Positions 47,828-59,930 of a DNA stretch of 64,000 nt are shown here, in pieces. The number at the start of each line of letters is the position of its first letter. Position 1 is the stretch's first letter. The notes under the pieces are model-generated. The model did not search any database and was not told where the DNA came from. It saw only the letters and a list, made by a program, of their open reading frames with translations. The DNA comes from Combretum micranthum (Eukaryota; Streptophyta; Magnoliopsida; Myrtales; Combretaceae). Made by a program: the position numbers and the translations under genes. Location of the stretch: NCBI GenBank assembly GCA_024138025.1, contig JAMXBD010002492.1:124001-188000 (forward strand), in the 5' to 3' direction.

Positions 47828-49453
47828 TAGTCAAGGAAAATACCCAAAATGAGTATTTCTTGATGACTTTCTGGAATTTTGACAAAACAATGTCATAAGA
47901 ATGTCAAAGTTCATATAAAGGATGATTCCAATTTAAAACGGCCATAACTTGATCATTTTAACTTGGAATTGCGCATATAACATACCGATTTCTACCTACT
48001 CCAAAAGATCTATCCATTTCTAAAACTATTTCATCAGACTAGATCATTTAGGCTCAAAACAATGGTGATAGATTTACCACGAATTTTCCCATCCCAAAAG
48101 CAATTTGTTTCAAACATTAAATCAAAAAAAAAAATGCTTTGATAAATAATTAGTTATCTATATAGTTGAAAAATTCCTTTTTCATAGATATATACTCATA
48201 TTTCTTCCATGCTCAAGTGTTTGTTGTCCAACCAAATTTCTTGAGTAAAACAATATAAATCAAGAGTGTAGAAAACTATAGTTTACAAAGATTCTATTTT
48301 GTAAATCCTCGAAATGAATATTTTGATTCCTTTGCTTTCAAAGAATTACTTTTATGTTCATCTTACTATTTTTCCTAAATAACTTTTTGATAAAATAAAT
48401 TTCTTTTTTTCTAAATTCTCAACATTAGTGCTACTTTTCTTATTTGTTTTTTTTTACTATTATTTGAAAAATCTTGATTTTGAAAACTTCATTTCGTTTT
48501 AAGGGGTTTCCTTATATTATGTTTTTATAAAAATATTTTAGTACCAAAGTCATCTTCTTCTAAGAAAACAAAGTAACATAAAAAATGATTTAAAAAGCTT
48601 TTTCAAGACAAAAGTAATTTTTAAAATTGTAGTGAGTTCTTCTTAAAACTTGGAAATGAATAACTTTACTTTTGTTAAACCATAGAATTTGTATTTCATA
48701 TAAAACCATTCTTAGGTAATAAAATCTCATTTTTGTTAAAGTATTATTTGAGCTTTAAAGATTTGGACAACAATCTTAATGGGCATGATTATGAGAAATA
48801 ATAACAAGCAAAATTAGCATAAATAATAAATAAAGTAAGTATTGGAGTCTTAGCTTTTTCAGGCTTGGGACTAAGAAGTAGACTAGTCCAAAAGAAAGAA
48901 ATAAAATAAAAGAAAGAAAATTGTTTTAACTTGATGAGGAAAAGTTTAAGACTAAAGACTAGTCTTAAAACAACAAAAAATAAATAAATTGCAATAGAAG
49001 AAATAAATAAATTACTTTGCATGAAAATAAATAAATTGCAAGTGAGCTTATATACTCTAAAGAATATATGTATATATGTAGATACATAATAATACTTAGT
49101 TATAAATGACAATAATAATATGAACAAAGTAAAGTAACAATATAAATAAATAAATAAAGATTCACAAACAAGAACAATACATGAACATAGTGTAGCTTTC
49201 ATAACATTTAGTTTTTGAAACTCACATCATGGTCATGTAAAGTTACATGATATGGGAGAGAAGACTTGTAAAGAAAAGTTTACCTAAAGAGGGTTTTTGA
49301 AGTATTATGTGAGAATGAGTTTGTGTATGTAGAAGGTGGTTTGAGATTATTTTGAGAGAGTATTTGGAGAGAGTGTGAGAGGAAATTTTTAGAGAGTTTT
49401 GGTAGTAAATTTGCGGGTAGTAATTATGTGAAAGAAGTGAAAGAGGAGGAGGA

Positions 49454-49475
49454 GGGGGGGGGGGGGGGGGGGGGG
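49454..49475. repeat. Poly-G run (G22)
   Basis: Twenty-two consecutive G on the plus strand at the end of a GGAGGAGG tract in LTR G. It is an extreme homopolymer in AT-rich DNA; length may be a sequencing artefact. Confidence 0.9.
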
Positions 49476-50181
49476 TGTTGTTTATAGGAAATGAGGAGTG
49501 AATTTTTTATGTGATTTAAATAAAAAAATTAAAAGAAAATTGAGAGACAGATGAATGGGGGAGGGAGCGCCAGCCACTATGTAGGAGAGGGAAGAGAGAG
49601 TTTTATTTTGTATATTTGTTGATTAAATGTAATATTAAGGAAGGTAGATGTGAATAAAGTTATGGAGAAGGTAAAAGGTAAAGGTAATAGGTATATAGGT
49701 GTGAGAATATGTGTTAGAAAAAGTAGAGATAAAAGAATAATAAAATAGTAATGAATAGTGTAATGTAAAGTAGTTTGACTAATGAAGTATCGGTAATAAG
49801 AAAATACGTGTATGATTACGATATCTGATATTTTTACTTACCGAAAAATTATAAAATAATTTTTGAAAAACTTATATTTTTACGAGTCTAATGTTATATT
49901 CGGAATATTTTTATTATTCTGAACTCTAGGACACATTTTTCAACAACTGTATCCGTTCGGATTCAAAACGATTCGTGGTTTTACTAATCTGATCTTTTTA
50001 AGCTTTCTTATGTAATTACGAACTATTCTACTACTCTTCTTTACTTTCTTAGGGTTGTTATACGGGATTACCGGACTTAAACCATTTCGTCTCACTAGGG
50101 TTTTGTTGACTTTAGGGTTTCGGTTGACTTTTCAATTAGGGTTTAAGCTAAACGATCACAATTTGGGGGTTTACAATCCCT

Positions 50182-50977
50182 TTTTCTTATCTCTATTTGC
50201 TTTCACCCCTCTATCACGATCGTGACTCAAGCAATGATACCTTATTTTTGCCCTGACCAAGATTAATCATAGTCGGCCCTTGTCTATGATCATCGACTTG
50301 AAAATGCCATTACATGGCATGGTCGCAATCAAGACTTGGAAAATACTATGGAAAGAACCTCTTTAAGGATCATGACCGTACCACGACCTATGGTCAATGC
50401 GGTGCTGCTTTCATCTACTTGTCTCGCCTGTGATCCTAGTCTTGATATGAAGAATGTAATAATGATCACACTATTAGTGTAGCAAGGAAAATTCAGAACA
50501 TGACGATTGTGATCTCAATTATCATTTCATTTCTTAGTGCAACACATGGTTGCGATGCAGCTTGTGATCGATATGGTTTCCTATTTTCCATCTCTTCTTA
50601 TGACCGTGATTTCAACGTTAATTTCGTATGCCTTATTCACTAGTTCAATCATGGTTGTGCCTTGGAATGTGATCATTGTGATTCTTCATTTTCTTCTATT
50701 TCACTCCCTTGATGCTACAAGATCCAATTCCTGATGCTAATTTCTTGTATCGTGGCTTCAATCACTACTGTGATATGCCTTCATTCTACCATTTTACTTA
50801 GCAATGTTGAAGTTGTGGTGATTTTTCTTCATCTAATGTTGATAATTTGTTCAATGAGATCCTAAGTCACCTAAAATCAACATATAGACAAATTAAGTAC
50901 AACTCTTGATTAATTACAAAAAAAGCAGAACTAAATATAAATAGCTCTTGGATTCATAGAGTAAATAACTCCTATAA
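50182..50977 (-). repeat. 5' LTR of element E, part 2
   Basis: Resumes the match to 34580-35439 after solo LTR G, including the CGTGA word array (about 50215-50560) and the closing AGAGTAAATAACTCCTATAA. Confidence 0.88.
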
Positions 50978-50982
50978 GAAGT

Positions 50983-52908
50983 TAACTATAGTTTTGAGTG
51001 TTCATGATTCATGTATTGAGTAGACACGATAGGGTTTCATAACTGTTGAAGTTCATTTGACTAACAGTAGATAGCAATGATGAATAACAACCAATATCTA
51101 AGCCAATGTGAGTTGTCTCCTAGTCGACAATAGTAGTTGCTCTCTTTGTTCCTATACAGAGTAGCTTTGAGTTAATGTAATTTTAGCACAACTAACTTTC
51201 TCAAGTTCATTTTGAGTAAATTTAGTATAGCTAAGGTTCTGAGCATGCGCTACATTTGTAATAAGGCTACTATGTAAACTAACAATAGGGTTAATCTAAA
51301 GCATGATAGATCTGATCACAATAAGATTGAGCTAAGATGCAACTATAGCATGCAGTAAGGAACCAAGTTTTGATTAAAAAGTAGTAGTTTGTGGACATTG
51401 AGCCAAGATACAAATTGGAAACCTATACTAATGCACTTTTTATTTTCTAGTGCAAACCTAAAGAACAATTAAGACACTAGTTTGAGTTGTTGATATCAAT
51501 TCAATAGCCCCATGCATCCATTGTGGTAACACTTTCATGTCTAACATAAATAGTAGGTCAACTTCAAAAACATTGTAGCAAATTTAAACTATACGCCATT
51601 GGTAACTTACACAAGACAAGCCATCTAACTAATTCCATGATAGATTCGAGTTCTTTAGAAGACCCATCTTCGAATATATTAGCTTTTGTCAAGCCAAAGT
51701 AGCAAACATAGTTCCCTCCATTTGAACCGAGCTATGTTGAGATAAACATCTAAGTTGCCATACTTTGTAGATCCGAGCCATGATAGTAAGTTTGGGACCA
51801 AATGATCATTTTGACAAAGATGAGCTCCACAATGAATCCTAGTTCCTCTTTTCCAAATTGAGAAGATCTTTAACTAGTAAGGTACGCTTGGTACATTTGA
51901 TTTAAGCCCTAGTAAATGATCTTCCAAATTGATATCTAAGTCAATACCAAACTAAGTAATACTTGGTTTTTATTTGTCATTTTAAGTATTAGGCCAAATT
52001 TTTAAAACCCATTTGTATTATTTAATGAAAATTATGTCTTTTTACTTGAGGAAATCTCTACCAATCCATACAGTAACTCATACCATATTGCTAAATTCCA
52101 AGCTTATTTTAAAGAACACAAATTAAACCCTAATTTATCTATTCCATTATCGTTCACTTTCACACATCACTCCACCATTAGAACTTCCTTTTACATCAAG
52201 AGATGCACTTATCCATTTTTAATATCATCATTCACATACACGAACTATATTTCTCATTGCATTTCATCATCATTACACATGTCATTTGCTCACATCAGAA
52301 TCATCACATTTTCATTTTGATTGTCACACTTGTTGATGCGTTTCATTCGTGTATCGAACATCTAGGAGTAGTCGCTAGGAATTTGAGTTTAAATTTCTTG
52401 CAATTTTTATGTTTAGTCTTCTCTTTTAATTAGTTCTCAAAGGATGGATTGTGCTTATGTTTATATTCTTATTGATATCATGTTTCTTAGTTTTTTTTAT
52501 TCCTTATTCAATGCTCATATAATTATTTGCTTATGAATAATTTATCAATTATATTTTTAGATAATTTAATTTATCAATTAAAATTCCATAACTCACGAGG
52601 TCTTAATCCATTTAAAATTGTGGTTAAGTTAATAGATAGCACTTGAACCGCAAGTTTAATTAGAGTAACTAGATTTGTAAGAGAATTGTATTATTTGATT
52701 GATATTTATAGGTTAATTACTTGAAAAGGATATATGTGCTATCGTTAGAATTTAAAGATTTGATAGAGAAGCAAATTTTGTGGGTTTAATCAAAACCTAA
52801 CTAAACAAACTTGATTATAAACATAAGGCATAAAATGGTCAACTAATTTTGACCTTTTTGTAATCTTACACCCGTGTATAAGAGTTTTGGTTAGCAAAAT
52901 ATTGTTGT
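50983..52908. other. Unassigned right flank of element E
   Basis: No coding signal. 50983-52000 shares the word texture of 32400-33499. 52030-52900 is AT-rich with phrases reminiscent of an Athila-type LTR 3' half, but no boundary can be supported. Confidence 0.45.
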
Positions 52909-53478
52909 TGATAGGAAATATTCGATTATAGCCTAGCGGGTCCAACATTGACCAAATAAGCTAGCAAGCCCATTGAAAGTCTCACAAGTGCTAGGGCCAT
53001 CAAGCTCCAAAATGAGCTTAAGCTCAAAAGGACCTCACCCACATAAGGACCAATGCCTCATGATGAAGCTTCATAAAAGCCTTAGTCCAACGAGGACCTT
53101 GACTCCTTATCTGCCATGCCTTCATGTCTCATTCCTACCTCCTCGCGGGAATAACTTCAGGCTTTATCACCTTGACCATGAGTAAGGATTACCTCAGGTC
53201 TAAGGCCATCTAGTTTTTTATGGGCTTAGGCCTATGTGGAATACGATCCAATAGGCCTTTAACTAAGGCATAACCAAAGACTATAAATAGATGATCACCC
53301 CTGAAGGTATGAGTATCTTATCCTATCTTATCTCAAACTATCTCATTTACTCTCTCAAGTCCACAAATTGACTTAACCATTGGAGTGACTGCATTAGGGA
53401 ACCCTTTGTTGCACCACTAACCGTGTATTACGTGTCTAGGTTTATTATGCTCTAGTTGTCAACTGCTGGCGAATCACC
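52909..53478 (+). repeat. 5' LTR of Tat-lineage element T
   Basis: Starts at a TGATAGGAAATATTCG candidate and ends before a Tat-type primer site. It contains a clear TATA box (CTATAAATAG, 53281-53290) followed by a pyrimidine-rich leader (TATCTTATCCTATC, CTCATTTACTCTCTC) as in short Tat LTRs. The matching 3' LTR was not found. Both ends are approximate. Confidence 0.6.
53281..53290 (+). promoter_or_regulatory. TATA box of element T
   Basis: CTATAAATAG upstream of a CT-rich leader, about 200 nt before the primer site. Confidence 0.65.
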
Positions 53479-53480
53479 AT

Positions 53481-53507
53481 TAGCAACACGTAGTCTGTTT
53501 ATGGGAA
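53481..53507 (+). other. Primer binding site of element T (Tat type, decayed)
   Basis: TAGCAACACG then TAGTCTGTTTATGGGAAA resembles the TTGGCGCCGTCTGTGGGAA site typical of Tat elements. Confidence 0.5.
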
Positions 53508-55560
53508 ACTTTTGAGAGAAATATTCCTTAAACACTTTTTACTCTACTACTTCTTGAACTACAATTTTAGGTTCTCTTGACCTTTAACAATGGTAAGACA
53601 ATTACAAAGCAAGCACTAACTTAAGAGGAGCATTGCAATTGCTGCAACTTTAACTACTGTTGGGGCCATTGATTAACACTAGGCATCACACTCAACTTTA
53701 ATGTTTTTGCGGTCATTGACCTAAGGAGCATATTGGAGTTGAGAGCTTGTGTCGCAGCTAGTATACAAGAACTAGGACATTGAGCTTACCAATGCCTAAC
53801 TACATGCTAGAATCATTAAACTAGAGGATGCTAAGAATGCTCATGTGGATGAGCGAGCTTCCAGTGGCCATGGTGTAGGAGGAGATTGCTCTTGTTGCTT
53901 CTCGACATGCTCCCAATGACTGTAGGAGGGCCACCAAGGGGCTACCTCCAATGCTTCTCTTATTGGTCGCTAACAACCAGGGAGGTGGTGTGTGTGTGTA
54001 TGTGTGTGTAGGTGGGTAGTGGTGGTGGGGGGTGGGTGTAAAGGTAGAGGAAGGGGTTTGAATTGATTACTTTGAAAACTTTTTCCAAAACCTTCTTGAT
54101 TTCTTAACTTGTAATGTGATCTAGTTTATGCTCTTAAGACCTCTTTCTTAGTAAGTTATTAATTTGAATGTATTAAGTTAACTTCATTTTTAATATTAGA
54201 TTAATATGTGGAAATAATAAAATAAGTATAGAGATGGAGAAAAAAGAGCACTCGTCGATGTATAGTGGTTCCACATTGAGCTTCAATTTACTTTTCTAGC
54301 TTCACGTTGGGGGCCTAGTTGTCCTTTTTAGTTGTTCCTTCAAATCCAATAAGAAGAAGTATAAAGAATCTTGCATCCTCTGCAGTGTAGCAACCTACGC
54401 TGTTTATCTTAACTTCTACTTAAGTTAAAATGTGGTCCTATAGGTAGTCTTTGTCACTTTTGTCACTTCTATACAACCACTACAAATAAAAGTGAAAATA
54501 ATAAAGACTTAAGGATGTACAATAATAATTTTCCTCTTTACCTAGTACAAAAAAAAAAAAAAACATTCTTCTTGAGAGCTTCTAAAAGTGCTTCTAGAGC
54601 CTCTATAAACTTTATCTCATGGTAGAAATTTTAAAATCAATATTTTGACATTTGCTCAATAATCTTTTGTTGTATTCACTTCCAAAATCAATGTTATGAA
54701 CCTTAGGGTCATGTCTTCAATTTATAATGCAAAGTTCATGTAATTTAGGAAAGAAATTATGTAAATCTCATTACTTTCCTTATCTTTGAAAATCTCCATC
54801 AAGAAATATTTAAATTTCTTTCATATAAGATGAAAATGGCTATTGGAGAATTGTTCTAGAAGGCTTCCAGGTCATGTAAGTGATTTTAGCTTGATTTCTT
54901 GACATATAGAGCAAGATATGAAGAGCATCTTATTTGAAATCCTTTCATTTGTTGAAGATTTCCTTCCATATATATATATATATAATATTCTCTTAGCTAT
55001 CAAGAGATTCTTCATCAAACGAGCTTCATTTTGCATTACTTTTAATTCCATAACATATCCAATAATATTTTATGGTTAATAATATTATTTATAACCCAAA
55101 AACAAATTAAAAATCATCTTTACACAAAAAAAAACATGGTTCGACTTTAATAAAATCGTGATCTTAACATTGTAAAAATTAATTAAAATCCCCTTTTGAT
55201 ATATGTCCAACTTAGAGTAGAACAATTTAATATAATTCCCTATTATATCCAATTCATGGAGTTATGTCTTCAATAAGATTCTTTCCTCCAAAATAATGAA
55301 AGTTTAGTTTTTGTTTTTTCATTTGAAATACACCTGTGCTTCCAAAAATTACTAAAACAACCATACTTTTGTTCTTCTTTTTCCATATGTTAGTCCAAGA
55401 GAAATATGATAAAAATTATGTAATTAAGGTATTATGGTAACATATTTAAACCCTTTTTGTTAACATCAAAATATTTTAAAGATAAAAACATTCTCAAAGG
55501 CTCAAGCTTATCAGTGATTGGGAAGGATCCATGGGGATCTCAACCACCACAATGATGATC
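53508..55560 (+). other. Leader of element T, non-coding
   Basis: A GT/GGT-rich stretch lies at 53978-54040. 54100-55480 is AT-rich with a 15-A run near 54549 and no recognisable protein; an old insertion in this part is possible but has no visible ends. Confidence 0.45.
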
Positions 55561-55599
55561 AATCAAGGTATTATCATGTAGATCTTAGCTCCTTTCGAG

Positions 55600-56570
55600 C
55601 TCCTAAGGACAATGCATGACATGATTTGTTGATCTTTAGTAGGAAAACACCTATTTTGTTAGCAGAAGTTAACAATGACATGCAAAGGTTATCCAGTCTA
55701 AAGGAGACCTTATATAATGCCTCAACTATGATGGAAGCTTTTGCTAAGCCACCCTTCATTGCTATAGTTCAATCCAAGGTATTGCTAGTGGGAACCAAGA
55801 TCCTACATTTGGAGACCTATGATAGGATGACCAATCCCGAGGACTACCTTGCTTAATTCTGATCCATAATGATGCTTCATAACTTTTTTGATGTATTTGG
55901 TGCAAGACTTAGCCTACAACCCTCCGAACATGCTATTTAGACATGGTTAAACAAAATCCTTAAGAACACCATTGTTGCATTTGATCAATTCGCCAAGCCG
56001 TTCATAACACACTTCATGTCATGGAAACTCCTAACAAGAATGCCACATACCTTTACATAGTTTGGTACATATTAGACAAACCTCTACAAGACTACATCTC
56101 ATAATTCAATAAAGCTTTCCTACAGATTTCAAACCTTTGCCAAGGTATAGCCCTGGAGACAATCAAATAGGGAGTACCCACTGATAGTCTCTTCTTTAAC
56201 TTTATCTCAAAGTGCTAGTTGGCTACCCTTAAGCAGGTTAGGTAGAAGGCTTCAAAGTACATTCGACAAGAAGACGCAAAGAATGTTAAGAAGGGGACCA
56301 ACAGTAAGATGGAGCCCGCCCGAGATGACTTTGGCTGTCAATGGACAAGGGACATGCAAGGGAATGCTACAATCCTAAAAGGGAATGCTGCAATCCTAAT
56401 GAGGATTCGAGCTCCTATAACAAGAGCCAAGACAAAAGGAAGCATTTTCCTCTATACAGTGAGTTTAATCTATTGAAGAGATCGAAGCATGATGTATTCC
56501 TAGAGGTTAAAAACCAAGGTTTTCTATCTCTACCTCCCCCATAAAGTCGGATCCTAAGCATAGGGACTTA
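55600..56570 (+). pseudogene. gag: Tat-lineage gag
   Basis: Read in pieces: VLLVGTKILHLETYDRMTNP and EDYLA (to 55855); then DVFGARLSLQPSEHAI, TWLNKILKNTIVAFDQFAKP, FITHF (about 55890-56015); LQDYIS, FNKAFLQISNLCQG (about 56090-56150); VPTDSLFFNF (about 56175); and KASKYIRQEDAKN (about 56250-56290). This matches the Retrotrans_gag region of Tat elements (YDGT.DP.DHL, L..F...SF..L...F..HF, L..Y...FN.A). Stops and shifts abound. The Cys-His region (56341-56545) is only hinted at (GHARECYNP). Confidence 0.8.
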
Positions 56571-56989
56571 AAAGACTATTATCAGTACCATTGTGATCAT
56601 GGTCATAAAACGAAGGACTGTTAGCCACTAAAGAATTCCATCGAGGATACCATTTGGTAAGGGTGGTTCAAGGAATATAACAATCATAATGGATACTGAA
56701 ATGACCAACTTTCTTAGAAGTATAAGGCTAATGATGATGAGGATAGTTATGAAAGGAAAGCAACTAAAGATTGACGTAGACAGTCTTGAGGAAGAGGAGA
56801 TTGAGAATGCCATAGTGAAATCAATACGATCATTGGTAGGCCACTTGCTCCATGTCGACCGAGTACCTCTTTAGTTTCAAGTTCTAAAAGAGGGAACAAG
56901 TGATGAGTTTGGAATCCAGGAGAACGACAATCAATTCTTCTATTTCGTTCTCCGAGATGGATTATGAAGGTATCCAAACTTCCCCACCA

Positions 56990-57240
56990 AGATACTTTGG
57001 TTATTCTAGCTCAGATCTCAAGTTAGAAGGTCAAGAGAGTGATGATCGACACAAGTAATAGTGATGCAATCCTGGTCAATCATGTTTACAAAATGATGGA
57101 GCACATGCTCAAAGCTAAATTGAGACTCTATGATCATGACATATATGGCATCGATAACAAGCCTGTTTAACTCCATTGAATCATCACCCTATCTCTTGAC
57201 CTCAGTGCATGTACTTTTGAGCATCATGGATAGTTTTTCT
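56990..57240 (+). pseudogene. Tat protease remnant
   Basis: RVMIDTSNSDAILVNHVYKM (from about 57033) is the retropepsin active-site loop with DTS in place of the usual DTG/DTS triad context, followed by YDHDIYGI and a decayed flap. It ends abruptly: the N-terminal half of RT that should follow is deleted around 57240. Confidence 0.7.
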
Positions 57241-57244
57241 AGCT

Positions 57245-57960
57245 ACAATTAAATAAAGATGGGTCTTACGATGAGATACGCACCTCTTTCATTACTACCT
57301 TCATCACATATTGCTACAAGGTAATGTCATTTAGGCTTAAGAATGTTGGTGCCACTTTTCAAAGGTTGGTGATAGAATTTTTCAAGCCACAAATCGATAG
57401 AAACATGGAAGTTTATGTTGATGATATGATCTTGAAGAGTAGAGAAGCTGTAGGACACCTCCACAACCTCTAAGAAACATTCAATAGGCTCCAATTCTAC
57501 ATGATGAAACTCAACCTATAGAAGAGTGCTTTAAAGCACCTCAAGGAAGTTAATAGATTGCATGGTATCCCAAAATAGGACAAAAACTAACCTTAAGAAA
57601 ATTAAACCAATAGTAGAGGTGTATAAAGATTGGCAGGTTAAGTTGTTGCTTTAAGTAGGTTCTTATCAAGGAGTGTAGACAAATGTTCAAAGTTCTTCAA
57701 AGTCCTTAAGAGCCCCAGTGAGTTCAAGTAGATAGATCAGTACCAAAGAGCATTCAAAGACATGAAACAATTTCTATTGAACCTATTTGTGCTCTTAGTC
57801 TCCACTCTTACCTTAGGTGAGAATCTGTACTTATACCTAGCTATTAGTGACTAAGTCTTCTCCCTAGTGCTTGCCCGAGTTGTGGGAACATAGCATTGAC
57901 CCATATACTATGTTAGCCACAACCTCTAAAGGGTTGAGGAGAGGTACAAAACTCAAAAAG
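57245..57960 (+). pseudogene. pol: Tat reverse transcriptase (5'-truncated)
   Basis: Starts inside the palm (YDEIRTSFIT, then YCYKVMSFRLKNVGATFQRL) and reaches the catalytic YVDD (57413-57424) in an open stretch, followed by MILKSREA. Thumb and connection follow in shifted frames: FNRLQFYMMKLN, RFLSRSVDKCSKFFKVLK, QRAFKDMKQFL and ENLYLYLAISD (about 57820-57850). The missing N-terminal fingers make it non-functional. The YVDDM(L/I)(V/L)KS motif and YLYLA segment mark the Tat lineage. Confidence 0.85.
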
Positions 57961-58715
57961 TTTATCCTAGTTGTGGTGACATCAACTTGGCGTCTCTGAC
58001 CTTACTTTCAAGTTCACTAGGTCATTGCCTTACTAGTGCACCTTTGAGAACGACTCTTCAAAACTTCAACGTGTCTAGTAAGATGATGTAGTATGCACTC
58101 GAGCTTAGTGCGTATGGAGTCCAATATGAACCTCATGAAGCTATCAAGGCCTATGCCCTTATTAATTTTGTAGTTGAGTATATAAGGTAGGAAGAGGTAG
58201 ATAAACATGACAACTAATGTAGACTCTCCATGTAGATGGCTTGTCCACTCAAGGTGTGAGTAAGGTTGGTCTAGTTCTACATAGGACTATGAGATCAAAT
58301 TTTGTTACACTTTGAAGTTTGGGTTCCTTGCATACAATAATGACGTAGAGTACGAGGCATTAATTGCTGGCCTCAAGCTTGAAAGGACATTAGCCTTAAA
58401 AAATTGGATTTTTTCTTAAACTTAATGCTTGTGGTCCAATAGGTAAAGGGTGAATATGAGGTAAAGGATGAAGGGATGGTTAAGGACCTTAAGACATTTC
58501 AAACTCTTGTCATGGAGTTTCCCTTCTGGAACATCAACAAAATTCTAAAGGTTAAAAACTTTAAAGCTGACAGGTGTTCTGACTTTGCTGCTATAGTAGT
58601 TCTTAATCTACAAAGAGTTGAGAAGAATACATTTGTAGAATATCTGCTAGGAAAAACCACCTTGAAGCCAGGTTACAAGGTGCTCAACTTATCGGCCACA
58701 CCACCTTTACCATGT
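57960..58715 (+). pseudogene. pol: Tat RNase H region
   Basis: PYFQ... and LELSAYGVQYEPHEAIKAYA (about 58095-58155) link to RNase H: LKFGFLAYNND, EYEALIAGLKLER (about 58310-58390), LVVQ, VKGEYEVKDEGMVKDLKTFQ (58441-58500), then FKADRCSDFAAIVV (58560-58600). The ADALSRLA-type motif is altered to ADRCSDFA. The last part (58476-58718) is one open frame. Confidence 0.82.
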
Positions 58716-59069
58716 TAGATGGACCTTATATCCAGTTATTTGAGTAATGGGACCCTACCTCCTGATAAAAGGAAGCAAAGTGCCTTATGTACCAAGTTGC
58801 TAACTATTTGTTGATCAATGATGTGCTGTATAAGTGAAGCTTTAGCTTCCTTTTATTGAGATGCCTACATCTCGAGGACACCGACTTCTTGACTAGCTAT
58901 ATGCTGATGAATGTATCAATCCCATTAAGGCTCAATCCCTTTACATCAGGGTTCTATGAGTTGGCTACTTCTAACCTAGCTTGCAAGCTGATGCTAAAGA
59001 GTTTGTGTAGAAGTGCGAGAAGTGCTAAAACATGCCTTAAGCTTTGACTTCCATTGCCTTACTAACCCA

Positions 59070-59930
59070 TGGCTACTTGCCTAATAGGGTTTAGATGTGC
59101 TCAAACCACTCCTATGTCAATTAGGCAGAGGAAGTTTATTATATTTGGATGTGATAACTTCACGAAGTAGGTGGAAACCAAAGTAGGAGCTGAGGTTACT
59201 GAGAAGAACTTGTAAAGCTTCGTCTACAATAACATCTTAATTAGGTTCAATGTGCCACATTGCTTCATAATGGACAACGACAGGCAATTCCATCACAAAG
59301 GAATGAAGGACTTTTCCACAAGATATGGAATCATCTCACATCACATTATACCTCGGTTGCTCATCTACAAGCAAAAGGGTAGGTTGAGGTAGTGAATAAG
59401 GCAATGAAAGTTTGAAGACTAGGGTCGATTACCTTAATGGTAAGTAGGCTAACAAGCTCCTTAACATCTTGTGGGGATATCAAACCAATAGGTAGACTCT
59501 AGTTGAGGAAAGTCCATTTCATCTCACCTTTGGTTCTAAAGTAGTCATATCCATCAAGTTCAAGCTCTCAAACATCAAGGTCAAATCATTCGATGAGATG
59601 GTCAATTAAGTCAAACTTTGAGCATAGTTGGACACTGTGGTAGAAACTCACAAACTAATTCAAAAGAGGATAGCTGCTTACTAATAGATGGTAGTTTGGT
59701 ATTATGACAAAAATGTAAGCACAAAGAGTTCAACCTGGCGACCCTCTATGTTGGAAGCAAAAGCCATAGATTCGGATACAGGAAGAGGAAAGCTAGCACT
59801 AGATTGGGAGGATCCCATGAGAGTAAAAGAGGTCATCAGAACGGGCCTTACATGCTTGAAACGCCCAAGTGGCAATCTCATACTCAAAATATGGAACACC
59901 AACAATTTAAGAAATATTTTTGAGTAATTA
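59070..59930 (+). pseudogene. pol: Tat integrase with C-terminal domain
   Basis: Catalytic core pieces: KVGAEVTEKNL, SFVYNNILIRFNVPHCFIMD and ND.RQFHHKGMKDF (about 59170-59315), then an AHLQAKG.VEVVNKAMK segment (about 59355-59410) that carries the catalytic Glu region. The C-terminal domain at 59688-59927 is open: VVWYYDKNVSTKS, SDTGRGKLALDWEDPMRVKE and VIRTGLT, then a shift and KIWNTNNLRNIF. This is the GKL.P.WEGPY.VKEVI...W N...L signature that ends Tat pol. Confidence 0.85.

Larger units (their letters stand above)
46674..50176 (-). mobile_element. Solo LTR G inside the 5' LTR of element E
   Basis: It begins (minus) TGTAAACCCCC at 50176 and ends near GCGTGATA at 46674. Left and right pentamers GTCCC (46669-46673) and ATCCC (50177-50181) differ at one base. 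E's LTR resumes exactly after it. The start resembles TGTAAACCTCGG at 62136, and both share a GGCCGGCGCCACCCCC / GTGGCTGGCGCTCCC block, so they are one family. Length 3.5 kb. There is a 22-G run at 49454-49475. The 137-codon open frame at 48789-49202 is AT-driven and not credible. Confidence 0.8.
33505..50977 (-). mobile_element. Element E: Athila-lineage, gag-bearing, heavily nested
   Basis: The LTRs are 33505-35439 and 45598-50977 (the second split by solo LTR G). The host word GAAGT lies on both sides (33500-33504 and 50978-50982). From the 5' end (right) come a decayed tRNA-Asp-type primer site, Athila gag (45470-44080), an accessory ORF (43297 downwards, in three pieces), a 3' spacer and the polypurine tract. 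RT, RNase H and integrase are not seen in the roughly 780 bp between gag and the accessory ORF or elsewhere, so pol was lost or never present. Removing three solo LTRs (37174-41004, 41512-42867, 46674-50176) leaves about 8.8 kb. Confidence 0.85.

Noticed and set aside
48789..49202. 137-codon minus-strand ORF with many Leu, Phe, Tyr and Ile, resembling a membrane protein
   Set aside because: It lies wholly inside solo LTR G in very AT-rich DNA; composition alone gives hydrophobic codons, and there is no domain or homologous frame in the second G copy that I can see.
54541..54570. Poly-A run as evidence of a LINE or processed pseudogene end
   Set aside because: No reverse-transcriptase domain, no target duplication and no coding remnant beside it.
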